This document shows, one piece after another, positions 11,073 to 23,616 of a stretch of 64,000 nucleotides of DNA. Made by a program: the position numbers and the translations under genes. The stretch lies in contig CM029669.1 of the NCBI GenBank assembly GCA_017311315.1, positions 11,212,390 through 11,276,389 of the forward strand, in the 5' to 3' direction. Position 1 is the stretch's first letter. Each line of letters starts with the position of its first letter. The notes under the pieces are model-generated. The model saw only the letters and a list, made by a program, of their open reading frames with translations. It did not search any database and was not told where the DNA came from. This DNA comes from Dendrocalamus latiflorus (lineage: Eukaryota > Streptophyta > Magnoliopsida > Poales > Poaceae).

Positions 11073-13446
11073 TGTAACGCCCCTATTTCTGAAGGTGCTA
11101 GTAATCCCCGCAACTACTCAAAAAATGAACAGTTGCGGAGTACTGAATATAAGTGTGCACCACAACAGCACAAGCTTACAGCAAAATATCCAACTTTTAT
11201 TACAACAAACGGTTTAACAACCAGTTTTTACAGAGGTGCACAAGCCCAAAACTAACATACATCACAAAAACTCTCAAGCGACCTGAGCACAACTGAGACC
11301 TAAAACCACTCATCCTCTGTGAAGAAAGGCTCTTCGGGAACCTCGTCTTCAGTTGGGATTTCCTGATTCCATTGATCTTCTGTTGTTGTTTAGCAAGTTA
11401 TGAGTACAATCGTACTCAACAAGTTATAAGGGTAAACCCTAATTTACTACTTGCAAGGATATTCAAGGTGGGAATATACTGGTTTTATTACATTGAATGG
11501 ATGCAGTTTTATTTTGAATGCAGTACCAACGCCAAGTCACTTAGTAGTACAAAATTTTGAATGTGATAATCTACAAATATTTACACGATATTTTAATTAT
11601 TACTAAGGCCACCAATTAAACCGGGTATTTATCAGTGGTAGGATTTAACTATTTAGCATGTCATTCTAAACATTTATTTTAATCAATTAACATTTCACAA
11701 TTAACAATAATGAAAATACATTAATTAAATAATGTAAATTTCAGGGGATTCAATATGATAAAAAACTTGTAACTTGCCTTACGGATCGGAAACTTCGACA
11801 ATCTCGTAAACCTCGGTGCTTGGATTTGATCCTTGAACCATCGCTTCAGAGAGATCGGAAGCTAGCGTAAACACATAAAATAACAACATAAGTCCACACT
11901 TGAATATAACCAAATTAGGAAAAATAATCTAATTAAAAAGGAGTAAATTGCATAAAATTCAAATGGAGGGATTTGAATTTATTTGGTATTGAATTTGATG
12001 AAATGGAAGTCAAAAAATAGGTTCACGACATCGAGACTATCAAAATGGTATATTTTTGGGATTTTCTAGATTTTTCTAGGATTTTCAATGATTTTTTTGA
12101 ATTTTCTTGGATGAACAGTGTTGGGCTCGGCCCAACCGCACAGTGCAGCCTGGCCAGATTTTCGCCCGCGCGGCCGAGCAGGCCGGTCGGCCTGTGGCGC
12201 ACTTCACGAGCGCCCAAAGTCCCAAAACGCGCACGCATCCGCGCCCGATGGGCGACGCGCAGACAACACGGACAGCCTGGATTCAAACTACACTGACGCC
12301 TCGGATGGAAAGGAGTTAACGGGCGCCGACGGCCGAGATTTGACCACGTCGCCCCCCGAGAGGTCGTCTTCAACCTCCAGCTTCCCTCTCCGGCAGAAAA
12401 CAGAGCACAATGGCTCAAGCGAAGCGGCGTCAACAAGGCTTCTCCGGACGAATGGGTGGTGCAGAAGGGGGCGGTTTGAGCTCAGGAATCCATTTTGGGG
12501 TTTTGGGAGGTGAGGGGATGAACGGCGGTGGCTGGCGGCGGCCTTCACGGTGGCGCCATGGTTTTCTACAGGTTCTCCGGCACAATTGGGGGGCTGTTTA
12601 TCCATTTAGGGAGTACCAGGATCACGATGGCAGTGGCGGTTTGGGTCAGGAAAGGCCCAGTAGGGCTGGCCACGAGAGAGGCCTCTCGACCGGCGATGAC
12701 TTCAGTCATCAAGGCCTCCGGCGAACGTTCGTGCTCAGGCGAGTTCACCATCGTGTTTAGGGAGTAAAGAAGACCGTGTTAGAGTAAGGAATCGAAAAAT
12801 TATCAACAGAAATAGGGAATGGCCGCTAGGGCTCACCGGCGGTGATGCGGTCGTCTTGAGCTGAAATTGGTGGGTTGAGAGGGTTCGTGGGAGTGGTATG
12901 AAGTGTTCTGCAGTGGTCACAAAGCTTATAACGCAAGGAGTGTCAGCAGCCACGGAGAGGCGGTTCGAGAATGTGTCTCTCTCGTGGGAACTAAGAGATA
13001 GGGTGAGGGCTGCTGCCGCGCAGAGAACAGGGGGGAGGTGGCATTGTCTCTCTTCAGAAACTAGCAGAGGTTTGACCCCCCGGCACAGCTTGAGCAGCAA
13101 GCGAGCGAGCTGTGCTGCGGTGAGAGGAGCGAGCGCGCGAACAGCGACGCGCGAAGCGAGGGAAGAGCAGGAGCGCGAGGTTGACTTGTGGGACCGCGCT
13201 GACAGCCGGGTGTGAACACGCGAGGAGTGGCGGCCACAAACCGGCGAAGCGAGGGAGCGGCGCGTGGACGGGTGAACAGGGAGGCGGTGAAGCGGCGCCC
13301 TTGCGCGGTGGCGCCAGGAAAAGGAGAAAGCGGGGTGCCAAAAAGGGAAAGCGGATTTTGGGGAGCTTGCCAAATTGGGAAAGGAGAGAATACAAGCAAA
13401 ATTTCAAATAAAAGTTCAATTTTTTTTGAATTTTTAGGTTATTTCA
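11073..13446 (-). repeat. 5' LTR of the chromovirus
   Basis: It starts with TGTAACGCC at 11073 and ends with TTATTTCA at 13446, so it is bounded by TG and CA. It is 2374 bp against 2139 bp for its partner, because each copy has a different large deletion. The segment at 12110-13360 is unusually GC-rich. In the element's sense this lies near the start of the LTR, so it probably includes U3 promoter sequence. ORFs seen there on both strands are composition artefacts. Confidence 0.9.
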
Positions 13447-13451
13447 CTGAG
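13447..13451. repeat. Target-site duplication CTGAG, right copy
   Basis: It matches 2980-2984 exactly and directly follows the LTR terminus. Confidence 0.9.
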
Positions 13452-13769
13452 TTTTCTTGTCTGATTGTAATTTGACTTCTTCATTTGAAATTGAATAAAG
13501 CTCTTGGCTTCCCTTACGTTCTGTTTATTTAGGTTTAGTTTTTTTGACTTATACTTTAAAGCTAGTTTTTATCTTAAATCAATTTATAAACCCCTAGCTT
13601 TTAAGCAAAGGAAACGAACAGAAAAGCTCAATTCCAGTCAGCTCCCATAATCCATCCTCGCACTACAGGGCCGACCCCCAATCCTCCCGAATCCACCCGA
13701 GACCCACCCGCCGGCGGCCATGGCGAAGCAGCTACTATCCTGATCCACCCGCACGCCGCCGCCGCCCCC
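13452..13769 (+). promoter_or_regulatory. Proximal promoter and 5' leader of TFIIE-alpha
   Basis: This is all the host sequence left between the inserted chromovirus and the start codon. A TATAAA motif lies at 13585-13590 within AATTTATAAACC. A telo-box AAACCCTA, common in plant housekeeping genes, lies just downstream in intron 1 at 13829-13836. The leader before the ATG is C-rich (CCGCC repeats). Anything regulatory further upstream has been pushed 10.5 kb away by the insertion. Confidence 0.55.
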
Positions 13770-16700
13770 ATGGGCACCATCGAGCCCTTCAACCGGTGAG
13801 TTTTGATGCCCCCCCCCTCTCTCCCTGCAAACCCTAGCCGTAGCAGCACAAGAACTATCCCACTTTTTCGTCGCTGATCTTTGCGGGGCAGGCTGGTGAG
13901 GCTGGCGGGGCGCGCCTTCTACGACGACATCTCCACGAAGGGCGACAACCAGCCCAAGACCTCCCGCGGGGACAACCGGGGCATGGCCGTCGTCGTCCTC
14001 GACGCTCTCACCAGGTACAAGGAAAATCTCTGCCCAAAACTGGCGCTATCTGGTGAAATTTTTATGCGAATTCGTACGCTTAGGGCGCAGCCAGGTTTGG
14101 ATTTTTTTTCTTCCGTAGGTAGAATTGTGGGTCGACCAAACGGAGTTACGTCTGGGGCCTATGAGGCTATGACATTATTGCTCTTATTTCTCGCTCCTAA
14201 ATGGTCTAGTTGGATAGTTTGAAAATCGGATACCTTGCAAGAGTTGAGAAGTTTAGCAAAATGTCTTTGTCGAGAGTTGCCAAAATGGAAAAAGTACATG
14301 TGGGGATTGTGATTGTGGGCTGATTCTGCCATCCCGGAGATTGAGATCGCTGCTGGTGAACATTGTGATGGCTCCTGTTGTCCTGGATGGATGGTTTCGA
14401 TGGAGGTCTTGGTATCGACCCAAAATTACTCTAGGAGACCATGGTAGCAGCTAACTACAAACTGGTGATTTCCCCCTGATGGTTTGGTTTTGATGGAGGA
14501 CTCACTCCACATGGGCCGAAAAGTAGTTTAGGGAGCTGAGTTAGTAACCAACTCTAAGATGGTTAGTGATATGTCACAGCTATTTTAGCAGAACTTGATG
14601 CTCTGTTACCTTAGATGGTTTCGTATCTGCTATTCTGTTTGTAAAATTTGTTGATTAAAGATGACCACAGTTGTTGAGGGTATTTACATACTCAATCCAC
14701 TAGGGGGCTGAAAAATCCCTAGAGGTCCCCTTTCCCACTGGTTTGTTAGACACAACCTGGCCCTCAAATGAAAGAAAATTTTTAATTGCTTTCAAAATAG
14801 TCTTTATGAAGTACTAGCTTAATCTTTTTTTGTCATCACCACATTTGACCCTCTTTCAAATATTTCTTTTCTTTGGTGTACAACTATTTGTTTGTTGGCT
14901 ATGTTGATTTATGCAATTTTTTTTGTACTTTCACCCTTAGACGCCAGTGGGTCCGAGAGGAAGATTTGGCTAAATCATTAAAGCTCCACTCGAAACAACT
15001 GCGCCGTATCCTCCGTTTCTTTGAAGAAGAGAAGCTAGTGACAAGAGATCACCGAAAGGAGGTTAGTTTTTTTATTGCTCATGTTATTGTGGGTCCATTA
15101 TCTTGTCATTTTGAATTTTTTGGGGGCATGATCTACTTTATATCTCCACCAGATGATCGCAAAAATATTCTTGATTATTTACTCAAATGTTGTTAAGCAG
15201 TAAAGAAAATAGTACATCAGTGGTCAGAGAATGTGTTGCGTTAGGTGTGATGCATGTGTGATGATTTTCTCCCGCTAAACTTCTCTGCGGTGAAGTTGGT
15301 GATTTGCTGCAGGCCACACGATACATGCCAAATATATATTCTAACATATATTCAAATAGTTATATGTTTTTGTTTCCTGGAAATATGGAGGTGATTGTCA
15401 TACAATTTTCAACATCTTGTGTGTGTTGCTTGATAAAAAAAATGCATTAATTGAAAGTAAATAGTCCCTCTGTCTATTTGTCTCTGTCCCCCCCCCCCCC
15501 TTTTGGGGAGGGGGGGGGGCATGTTGTCATTCCTTCTCTTCTTTTCTGATTTTGTTTCTTTCACTTGGTTGCTGCAGTCAGCAAAAGGAGCAAAAATATA
15601 TAGCGCCGCAGCAGCTGCTGCTGGTGATGGTCAACCAGGTACTAAGGAGGGAGAAGAGAAAGTAAAGATGCACACACATTCGTACTGTTGCTTGGACTAT
15701 GCACAGGTTAGTTATCCTAAACTTGTGGTTGTTAGATATTTTTGCTTGCACAAATAAAAGGGTGGCTCTTGTTCTTTATTTAAAGAAAGACTTCTATAGT
15801 TGTTTTATTTACTTATAAGAAGTATCATTTTTACAATCTGTTATTGCATCATCTCAATGCATGTTTTGTATAATTGTTGAAAAATGTAGAATGACATTTC
15901 ATGTTTGTTGGTCTTTTCTATACTAAATGGCATTTTGATTGCCTTGACTTGCAAAGAAGGGTGAATGCTACTATTAATACGTTGTCCAGATTCTATCCTG
16001 ATTGTTGTTTGAAAAACTGTACAAAATGTTGGGTCTACTTGTAATCACAACTCGTAAGGTAAACACCATTGTCCAGATGTGCAAACGGAAGACATCCCCT
16101 CCACAATATGTGGGGCCGCGATTTAGTAAATTTTTGAATTTCAGAAAGGTTTAATCAGGACTAGTCTTCGCTAGGCACCAGGGAGAGAGATAGGCCTATT
16201 AGTGCAAAGGAAAGAATCATACAGAAGTGTAGAAAAGCTAGTGTGGCTTGGCATATTTGACCTGTTGGATTCACACTTGTTTCGTGTTCAGTCATTTATC
16301 CCAAGTCAGGGTAGATAAACAATATGGAAGTTGTGTTGTCATCATTAGGGTTCATTAGACTTATACTGTTTGTTAGGATGTAATCTGGGTATAGAAACTC
16401 TTAGAAGCCACGTAAGATTCATTTCTTCGTTTTTTTAGGTTTACTTGCGTGTGTGATGTGGTGTGTGCATATCTTGGTTAAACTTATGCTTCACACAAGG
16501 CTACTTAAAGAAAGACTTCTATAGTGGCTTTATTTACTTATTTATAAGAAGTATCTTTTTTATAATCTGTTATTGCAACATCTCAATGCATGATTTGTAT
16601 AGTCTGTTGAAAAAAGTAGAGTGACATTTCATGTTTGTTGGTCTTTTCTATGCTAAATGGCATTTTTGATTGCCTTGATTTGCAAAGAAGGGTGAATTCT

Positions 16701-19700
16701 AATATTAATATGTTGTCCAGATTCTGTCCTGATTGTCGTTTGAAAAATTGTACAAAATGTTGGGTCTACATGTAATCACAATTCGTAAGATAAACAATTA
16801 AACACCATTGTCCAGATGTGCAAACAGAAGACATCCCCATGTTGGGCCTACTTGTAATCACAATTCGTAAGATAAACACCATTGTCCAGATGTGCAAACA
16901 GAAGACATCCCCTCCACAATATGTGGGACCACGATTTAGTAAATTTCTGAATTTCAGAAATGTTTAATCAGGACTAGTCTGCGCTGGAGAGAGATAGGCC
17001 TATTAGTGCAAAAGAGAATCATACAAAAGTGTAGAAAAGCTAGTGTGGTTTGGCATATTTGACCTGTTGGGTTCACACTTGTTTAGTGTTCAGTCATTTA
17101 TCCCAAGTCAGGGTAGATACTATGGAAGTTGTATTGTCATCATTATGGTTCATCAGACTTTTACTGTTTGTTAGTATGTAATCTGGGTATAGAAACTCTT
17201 AGAAGCCACGTAACAATCATTTCTTTGATTTTTTTAGGTTTACTTGCCCACTGTGTGATGTGGTGTGTGCATATCTTGGTTAAACACTTAAACCTATCCT
17301 TCACATAAGGCTATCTGAATCTACACTGTATGGAACATAAGATTTACCCTAGACAGTAAGGAACATGATGTCATGATGACTGTTGTACCCTATCCTTATG
17401 TGGTGCCTGCAGTGCTTATATGCATGTCTACTTGTTTGTAGGGATACAAACCAAACATAGATAAGCTGTGCTAACAAAGCATTAATGTTGTGAATAGTTA
17501 AGTTCAACTGGGCATCTTACAATTTTAGTTGAACAGTAATAGGATAACTGATGTGGGCAAAATATCATGCAAGTGAACCTTCTCATCTACACATTCCATT
17601 GAATTGACTTCACTATACATTTTGTGGACATGTATGCTGGTGATATTTACAATATTTCTTTGTTTCTCTATCTCTCTAATTCTTAGCTTATACTCTTATC
17701 TTGACATTTTGATCAATATTACAACTATAGGTGATTGCCACATTGCATTTATTGTTTACATTTCTGTTCATTGGCGTATATTTTCATTTTTTTGCTCACC
17801 CCTATATGAAAGTCCCATTCGTGGATTGCAATAATAAAAACATTTTGTCCATTCATCTCCCATCTGTTTCTTGTTGTATCATCTGATGTACATTATTGTT
17901 GACATGGTATATCTTCTCCTGAAACACAGATCTGTGATGTTGTAAGGTACCGGATACACCGCATGAAGAAAAAATTGAAGGATGAATTGGACAGCAGAAA
18001 TACAATTCAACACTATATATGTCCTAACTGTAAAAAAAGGTACTAAGTTTACTTCTAGTTCATTCTGTGCTAGACGGAAAATTGAGACACTCAGCTGCCT
18101 TTTTTTCTTCTTCTTATATGCAGGTACTCAGCCTTCGATGCACTGCAACTTGTAAGCTACATGGATGAGTACTTCCATTGTGAAAATTGCAATGGTGAAC
18201 TAGTTGCAGAGAGTGACAAGCTTGCTTCTGAGGAAATGGGAGATGGTGATGACAATGCAAGAAAGCGTAGGCGTGAGAAATTGAAGGATATGCAGCAAAG
18301 AATTGAGGTAATTATTTAATTGTTTTGAATTTTGTAACTCTTAACGTCAAATTTTACATACAACTATACAAGAGTGCAAAACATTACATTACAGAATAAA
18401 ACAAAAATATTGGAAATTTTTGACATGCAAGCATAACTGGTGTTCAGAAGTGGTGGTTGTTTTATGCAATAGAAATCAAATAAGTTTTCTCTTGGTTGCC
18501 TTTCTCAGTGCTGCATGAAATTTTCTCTTTGATTTTTCCCCAATAAGTGGTTTGCTTCCCAGAAAATTGCTTGCATAAATATGCTACTCATCATACACGA
18601 ATTATGAATTTATGATCACATCAGTAACACTGATGTGTACATCTACCTATGAGACAGTTGCTCATTTGTGAATGCCATTTCACAGTTGTGAATGTCACCT
18701 ACTTTGCCATAAATCTAGAGGTTACACATGCTTTAGTTTTAGCATTAAGAGTGCAGCATAACATGCATTTCAGCAGTATCATCTAAGAACTGTTGCTTTG
18801 TTTGTTTACTTATACAACTTTCGATTTGCAGATTCTTGACTGTCTACTTAAAGTTCAATGTAATTTTCATTCATCTCTTGCAGTTGCAGTCTAGTCAAGA
18901 AATTTTTTAACCAATTAGATTAGATCACTAGAAGTGCTTGGATGAGAAAATTAGAATACTGTACTCTCTCTGGGACAATAACATTGTATTCTCATTTTTG
19001 GGAAAAGAGTTAATTGTGTTTCATATGCTTTTGGAGGTAATTTCCCTGTATACAGATCTGTCAACGTTTTTCCCCTCTACTCGTGCAAATTTATGTGCCT
19101 CAGAATCTTGATGATCTAGTCGAGTTTGGTTTTATATATTGCTTGGCTTATTTATATTTGTACCGATTCAGGAACAATTGAAGCCATTGCAATCACAACT
19201 TGCGAGGGTCAAGGATCTGCCTGCTCCTGAGTTTGGGAGTTTGCAATCATGGGAAAGAGCAAATATTGGTGCTTTTGCAAATGGTGACTCTAGTGCAGCA
19301 GATTCATCTAGGAACTCACAGGGGCAGTATAATGGTACACCGATGCCGTTCCTTGGAGAGACAAAGGTAAGTCTACCATATAGATTGAAGTATATTGGAT
19401 TTTATAGTAGAGTAATGTGCACACACATAGTAATTAAGTAACGAAAAAGTCCATATAACACCCCAAACTTTACTTGAAAGTCCATCCAGCACTTTAAACT
19501 ATAAAATCAGACATTTGAACTTTGCAATCCGGTTCAAATAACACCCTGACTCGGTTTCGCACGATGGTATTGTCTGCGTGGCGCGATGAGTAAGCAGTTT
19601 TGGCATGTAGGATGACATACTGGCCAAGTTGAGTCAATGATATGTGGGGCCAGGGTTCAAAATCCCGGTGGTTACCGGCCGGTAACCGCCGGTTACTGTT

Positions 19701-21820
19701 TCTACCGGTGGAGACTGATAACTGAAAAAACCTGCCGGTATCAATTTTTGATTTTTAAAATTTGGCCGGTTTTTGTTTTTACCGGCAAGTTTTTCTGGTT
19801 ACCGGTTTCAAAACATCTCAAAATTCAAGTTATGATTTTCACATTATGACCGGTTTTTTTGCCAGTTTTCCGGTAACCGGCCGGTTACCATTACCGGCCG
19901 CCGGCTGGGATTTCTTTGGTTCCGGGTTTTGGAATCTTGTGTGGAGCCATAAGGGCTTCTCCCTCACCGAGCTCCCAACCGTACTTCCATAGTGACCGCT
20001 TTGTAGTTCCCGCTGTTTCGATTTGGGGGAGAGTGTAATGTGGGACCTACCTATCATTCACATAAGTTTGACTAGCGTGTCATCTGAGATGGTAAAACCA
20101 TCCACTCATCACATCATGTGAGCAATACTACCATCCAAAACTGGGTCAGGATGTTATTTGAATTGGGTTGCAAAGTTCCGAGGTAAATGTTCAGTTTCAT
20201 TGTTCGAAGTGTTGAACAGATTTCTGAGCAAAGTTTGGGTGTTATATGCACTTTTCCATTAAGTAATATTTCAACCTCCTTGCCAATATCCCACCAAACT
20301 TTTCAAGCATATGTCTATCCTTGCCTACTTAGAAGTCTGCACATGCTATGTATCAGAATAAGAAAAACTCTTTTAATCAAATCTAAACTAGTTTCTTTCC
20401 AAATTTTAACAAAGGATGTTATTGAAAAAACAGTTGTAGTTTTTGTTGAATAATGTTATGATGTCGACACACCATCAACATACTTCCTCACTAATGCATA
20501 TCTATGTTTAACATGCAATCACACATGCACCTCCTAGCTTGTATAACTGATAATCTATTTTACTTTCTTTCAATCATGCCTTTACTTGATCAATGAAGTA
20601 TTTGTTTGGCTTTTCAGGTCGAAGTTGCATTGTCAGGTGCTGGTGTAAAGGAAGAAGGTGTTGAATCTGGTACTGCTGGTACAGCGTTGAAAGTATTACC
20701 TCCATGGATGATCAAAGAAGGCATGAATCTTACCAAAGAACAGAGAGGAGAGACCAGTAGCCCATCTAAACTGGATGAAAAATCAGAAGGCAAGGATGAC
20801 AAAAAACAGGACTCGAAAGAAGATGAGAAGAGTATACAGGTCAGCTTAGGGATGAACATAAATTGACTTTTTACAATCAAGATTTATTTACTATTATGAA
20901 AGGTTTTGTATTAATTATATTTTTTTGTGTAGGATGAATACATAAAGGCTTATTATGAGGCCCTGAGGAAAAGACAGGAAGAAGAGGATGCAAAAAGGAG
21001 GATGCAGCATGAAGGTCAGACATTTGCTTCTGAATCTAATTTTAAACGGCAGGTGGGTATGAAGTCCAAACGCGAGGATGCTGACGATGAGAATGAGGGT
21101 GTTGAATGGGAAGAAGACCAACCTGCAGGTATCTTATGCTTCCTTAGTTTCCTTGGCTTCAATAATATCGTTTAGTGTAAATGTATGGAGCTACAAAGCA
21201 GAGCTGATTTAATGTTTCTAATAAATGGTGAATTAACTGTTATCTGGGTTTGACAATCTAAGTTTTTATACAGGATGAACATGGTATTTTTTATTTCTTG
21301 AAGCTGACACTGTTCAGTTGTTACCTAATACCATGACTCGGTTTGTAGGAATGCCATAATTGATTTGAGAATTAAGAACTAATTGTTGTGCCTTTGGAAT
21401 TGTTGAAATTTCATCATTTGTTTTAGTAACCATAAAGTATACGTATGCAAAGGACCCTGTGCTTAAAGGAAAAGAAAATGGCATTTTCTAAACTTTGCTA
21501 TGGACGTATTAGGAAAGCATCCTTCCTGTTTGGGGAATAAATATTATCCTATCCATATTGGTTTCCATCTTGGCATGTGGTTATGGACATTTTTGAACAT
21601 CATGAATCAAAGGTTCATATGTTAGATATTTCTTAAATCTCAAATGTGTCAGCTTTCAGTTTTATGTTTAGACATTTGAAGATGGTGTATCAACTACCGG
21701 GTCTAATATGTTTAAACTGATGTAGGGAATACAGCCGAGACATATAAATTGGCAGATTTGAATGTTGAGGCCCAAGAGTCTGGTGATGAAGAAGACGATA
21801 TTGACTGGGAAGAGGGTTAA
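13770..21820 (+). CDS. Transcription initiation factor IIE subunit alpha (10 exons)
   Basis: TFIIE-alpha pairs with TFIIE-beta in the RNA polymerase II pre-initiation complex and recruits and regulates TFIIH during promoter opening. Exons read from the sequence, all with GT-AG borders, are 13770-13795, 13892-14014, 14941-15061, 15578-15706, 17930-18039, 18124-18307, 19172-19366, 20618-20839, 20933-21128 and 21726-21820. They sum to 467 codons (466 aa). The N-terminus (about residues 10-130) is the winged-helix domain, with WVREEDLAKSLKLHSKQLRR and FFEEEKLVTRD. A zinc ribbon follows, CPNC in exon 5 and CENC in exon 6, which bracket the intron. After a basic KRRREKLKDMQQRI helix and a Glu/Lys-rich linker, the C-terminus is strongly acidic and ends DDIDWEEG. 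The start is the first ATG and matches the usual family N-terminus. I see no break in the frame. Introns 3, 4 and 7 hold repeats described separately. Confidence 0.96.
15489..15520. repeat. C-run/G-run hairpin in TFIIE-alpha intron 3
   Basis: About twelve C, then TTTTGGGGA, then ten G, so the two homopolymers can pair as a nearly perfect hairpin. It lies about 60 bp upstream of the exon 4 acceptor at 15577. The run lengths may be affected by sequencing error. Confidence 0.7.
15779..17290 (+). repeat. About 724-bp tandem duplication in TFIIE-alpha intron 4
   Basis: The segment from AAAGAAAGACTTCTATAG at 15780 recurs at about 16504. Both copies share landmarks such as TGACATTTCATGTTTGTTGG, the ATTGTCCAGATGTGCAAAC block and the ATCTTGGTTAAAC end. 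The copies differ by scattered substitutions and small indels, so the duplication is not recent. The second copy contains a smaller internal duplication of about 85 bp at 16758-16910. The duplication lies wholly within the 2.2-kb intron and leaves the splice sites untouched. Confidence 0.85.
19442..20257. mobile_element. Mutator-like MITE with long terminal inverted repeats in intron 7
   Basis: The ends are inverted copies of each other over roughly 200 bp. The left end runs AAAAAGTCCATATAACACCC and the right end, reversed, runs GGAAAAGTGCATATAACACC. The flanks carry a perfect 9-bp duplication ATTAAGTAA (19433-19441 and 20258-20266), the length made by Mutator transposases. There is no transposase ORF, so it is non-autonomous. 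Its centre is interrupted by a second element at 19651-19939. Confidence 0.85.
19651..19939. mobile_element. hAT-like MITE nested in the Mutator-like element
   Basis: The imperfect ends are CAGGGTTCAAAATCCCGG and, reversed, CAAGATTCCAAAACCCGG. They are flanked by 8-bp repeats TGTGGGGC (19643-19650) and TGTGGAGC (19940-19947), one mismatch apart. Eight bases is the hAT target length. The interior is dominated by GGTTACCGG and CCGGTAACC palindromes, which should fold extensively. Confidence 0.75.
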
Positions 21821-22859
21821 AAGGCAGTGACAAATTGCTGTCTTTAGAATTCGTCAAAGCAGCTGAAGTACAATGTCACCAATGGGACGATAAGCGATAT
21901 CACCGACTAGAAAAGAAGCCAAGACATGACGTGGAAAACATTGCACTGATGAGTTTGTTTCTATGGTTTGTTGGACCAAGAAAACTTGTTTAAGAAGTGA
22001 AGATCAATTCTGCCCCTCTGCGGAAGGAATTGCAAAAAAAATTGGTTTATTAGGAACAGTGTTCTGTTCTCAAAGAACAATAGGAGCTGATATGTTGATC
22101 GTTGAATGATCGGGCTATGTTATGTGATTGTACGTAACAAACAATAATGTGCCTAGCAGCTTACCAAAGTGAAAGAATAATGTTAGTCTGGACATTTGTG
22201 TGTTTGTTTTGCATAAGTTTTATTATGAAGCAGAAAAGCTAGATTTAGGAAGGGAATTTATGTGGAGTAGACGTGTGATTGAACTATCATCGAGCAGCAT
22301 CCGATCGAGGAACGGACGAGGGATGATAATAACTAGCAGCATAAGCGCGACGTCACGTCGCACTAGCTACTGTGTGGATCAAAGTAAAAGAGACGGTAAT
22401 TCATGTAGAAGTTTTTAAAAAAAAAATCGAGGACACGTGCGTAATTTTGAGAAAATCGAAGGCCTTTTTGGCAAAAAAAACCGAAGACCTGTAAGGATCT
22501 GTACATAACTAAACAAGGATCGGTACGTAATTTTGGAAAACCGCATGGTGTTATCTTGCAAAGGATACGCAATTTCGGTGAAGTGGAGGGGGTTTTCAGA
22601 AAAAACCTAACAGGGACCTTTTGTGAGAACCGAGGACCTCTACTTGATTTCGAAAAATGCAAAAGGTTTTGCGCAAAATGGATGACATGGCATGGGTGGG
22701 AGGCCGGGAACTCCCCCGGCTTTAATATAGTGATGATAAAATGGGAAATGATAGTATACGTACTATGGCGGGACAGAAAAGTCGGATGCCCTGTTCACTG
22801 GTGGGTGTAACCCATCGTTTCCCGACGCATTATTCTTTTATCTTTTCTTTTTCTTATCT
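21821..22859. other. TFIIE-alpha 3' region and downstream, no further gene
   Basis: The 3' untranslated region probably runs to around 22150-22200, where AATAATG sequences (22143 and 22176) could serve as weak poly(A) signals. From 22390 to 22700 short purine-rich phrases around CGTAATTTTG and AAATCGA recur irregularly, which hints at old repeat sequence. Small ORFs on both strands show no recognisable protein. Confidence 0.45.
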
Positions 22860-22869
22860 GCCAATGATG

Positions 22870-23012
22870 ATTTTAACTACAAATCGTCTATAACATATTA
22901 ATATCATAGACAATTTTTACTGTAAACCATCTGTGATAAACTATATATCACAGACGGTTTCTACTACAAACAATCTGTGATAGTCAACTATCACAGACGG
23001 CTACGAGTTAAT
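22870..23012. repeat. Inverted-repeat cluster with TATCACAGACGG motif
   Basis: CATCTGTGATA / TATCACAGACGG and AATCTGTGATAGT / ACTATCACAGACGG form two consecutive hairpins, with ACTACAAA spacers. Such subterminal motifs are typical of CACTA (En/Spm) elements in grasses. No CACTA terminus with a 3-bp duplication is visible, so this may be a fragment. Confidence 0.5.
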
Positions 23013-23163
23013 AAGCGTATCAATTCCATCTAAATTCGGGTATATTTTTTGAAACTATCAGTTTTAGGGTATATACTCATCTATAACAATTCAAATGAAA
23101 TGTACAAATTTGAAAATTATACTCAAATTCAAAGTTTTGAATGAATTTAGCTCACATACTTTG

Positions 23164-23526
<363 letters not shown>

Positions 23527-23614
<88 letters not shown>
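23527..23614. repeat. (TA)44 microsatellite
   Basis: Uninterrupted TA dinucleotides over 88 bp. Confidence 0.97.

Positions 23615-23616
<2 letters not shown>

Larger units (their letters stand above)
2985..13446 (-). mobile_element. Complete Ty3/gypsy chromovirus (Tekay/Del-like), inactive
   Basis: The element lies on the minus strand, so its 5' LTR is on the right (11073-13446) and its 3' LTR on the left (2985-5123). Next to the 5' LTR is a tRNA-iMet primer-binding site at 11058-11069, and next to the 3' LTR a polypurine tract at 5124-5139. Reading leftward, the order is an extra ORF, gag with a zinc knuckle, protease, reverse transcriptase, RNase H, integrase (H2C2 and core) and a chromodomain-like tail. 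Integrase after RNase H defines Ty3/gypsy, and the tail defines a chromovirus. The 5-bp duplication CTGAG flanks it. Several stops, frameshifts and a deletion in the integrase core make it non-autonomous. It sits about 320 bp upstream of the TFIIE-alpha start codon, transcribing away from that gene. Confidence 0.93.

Noticed and set aside
12023..13419. Many overlapping ORFs of 60-212 codons
   Set aside because: They all lie in the GC-rich LTR block of the chromovirus, and the equivalent sequence is deleted from the partner LTR.
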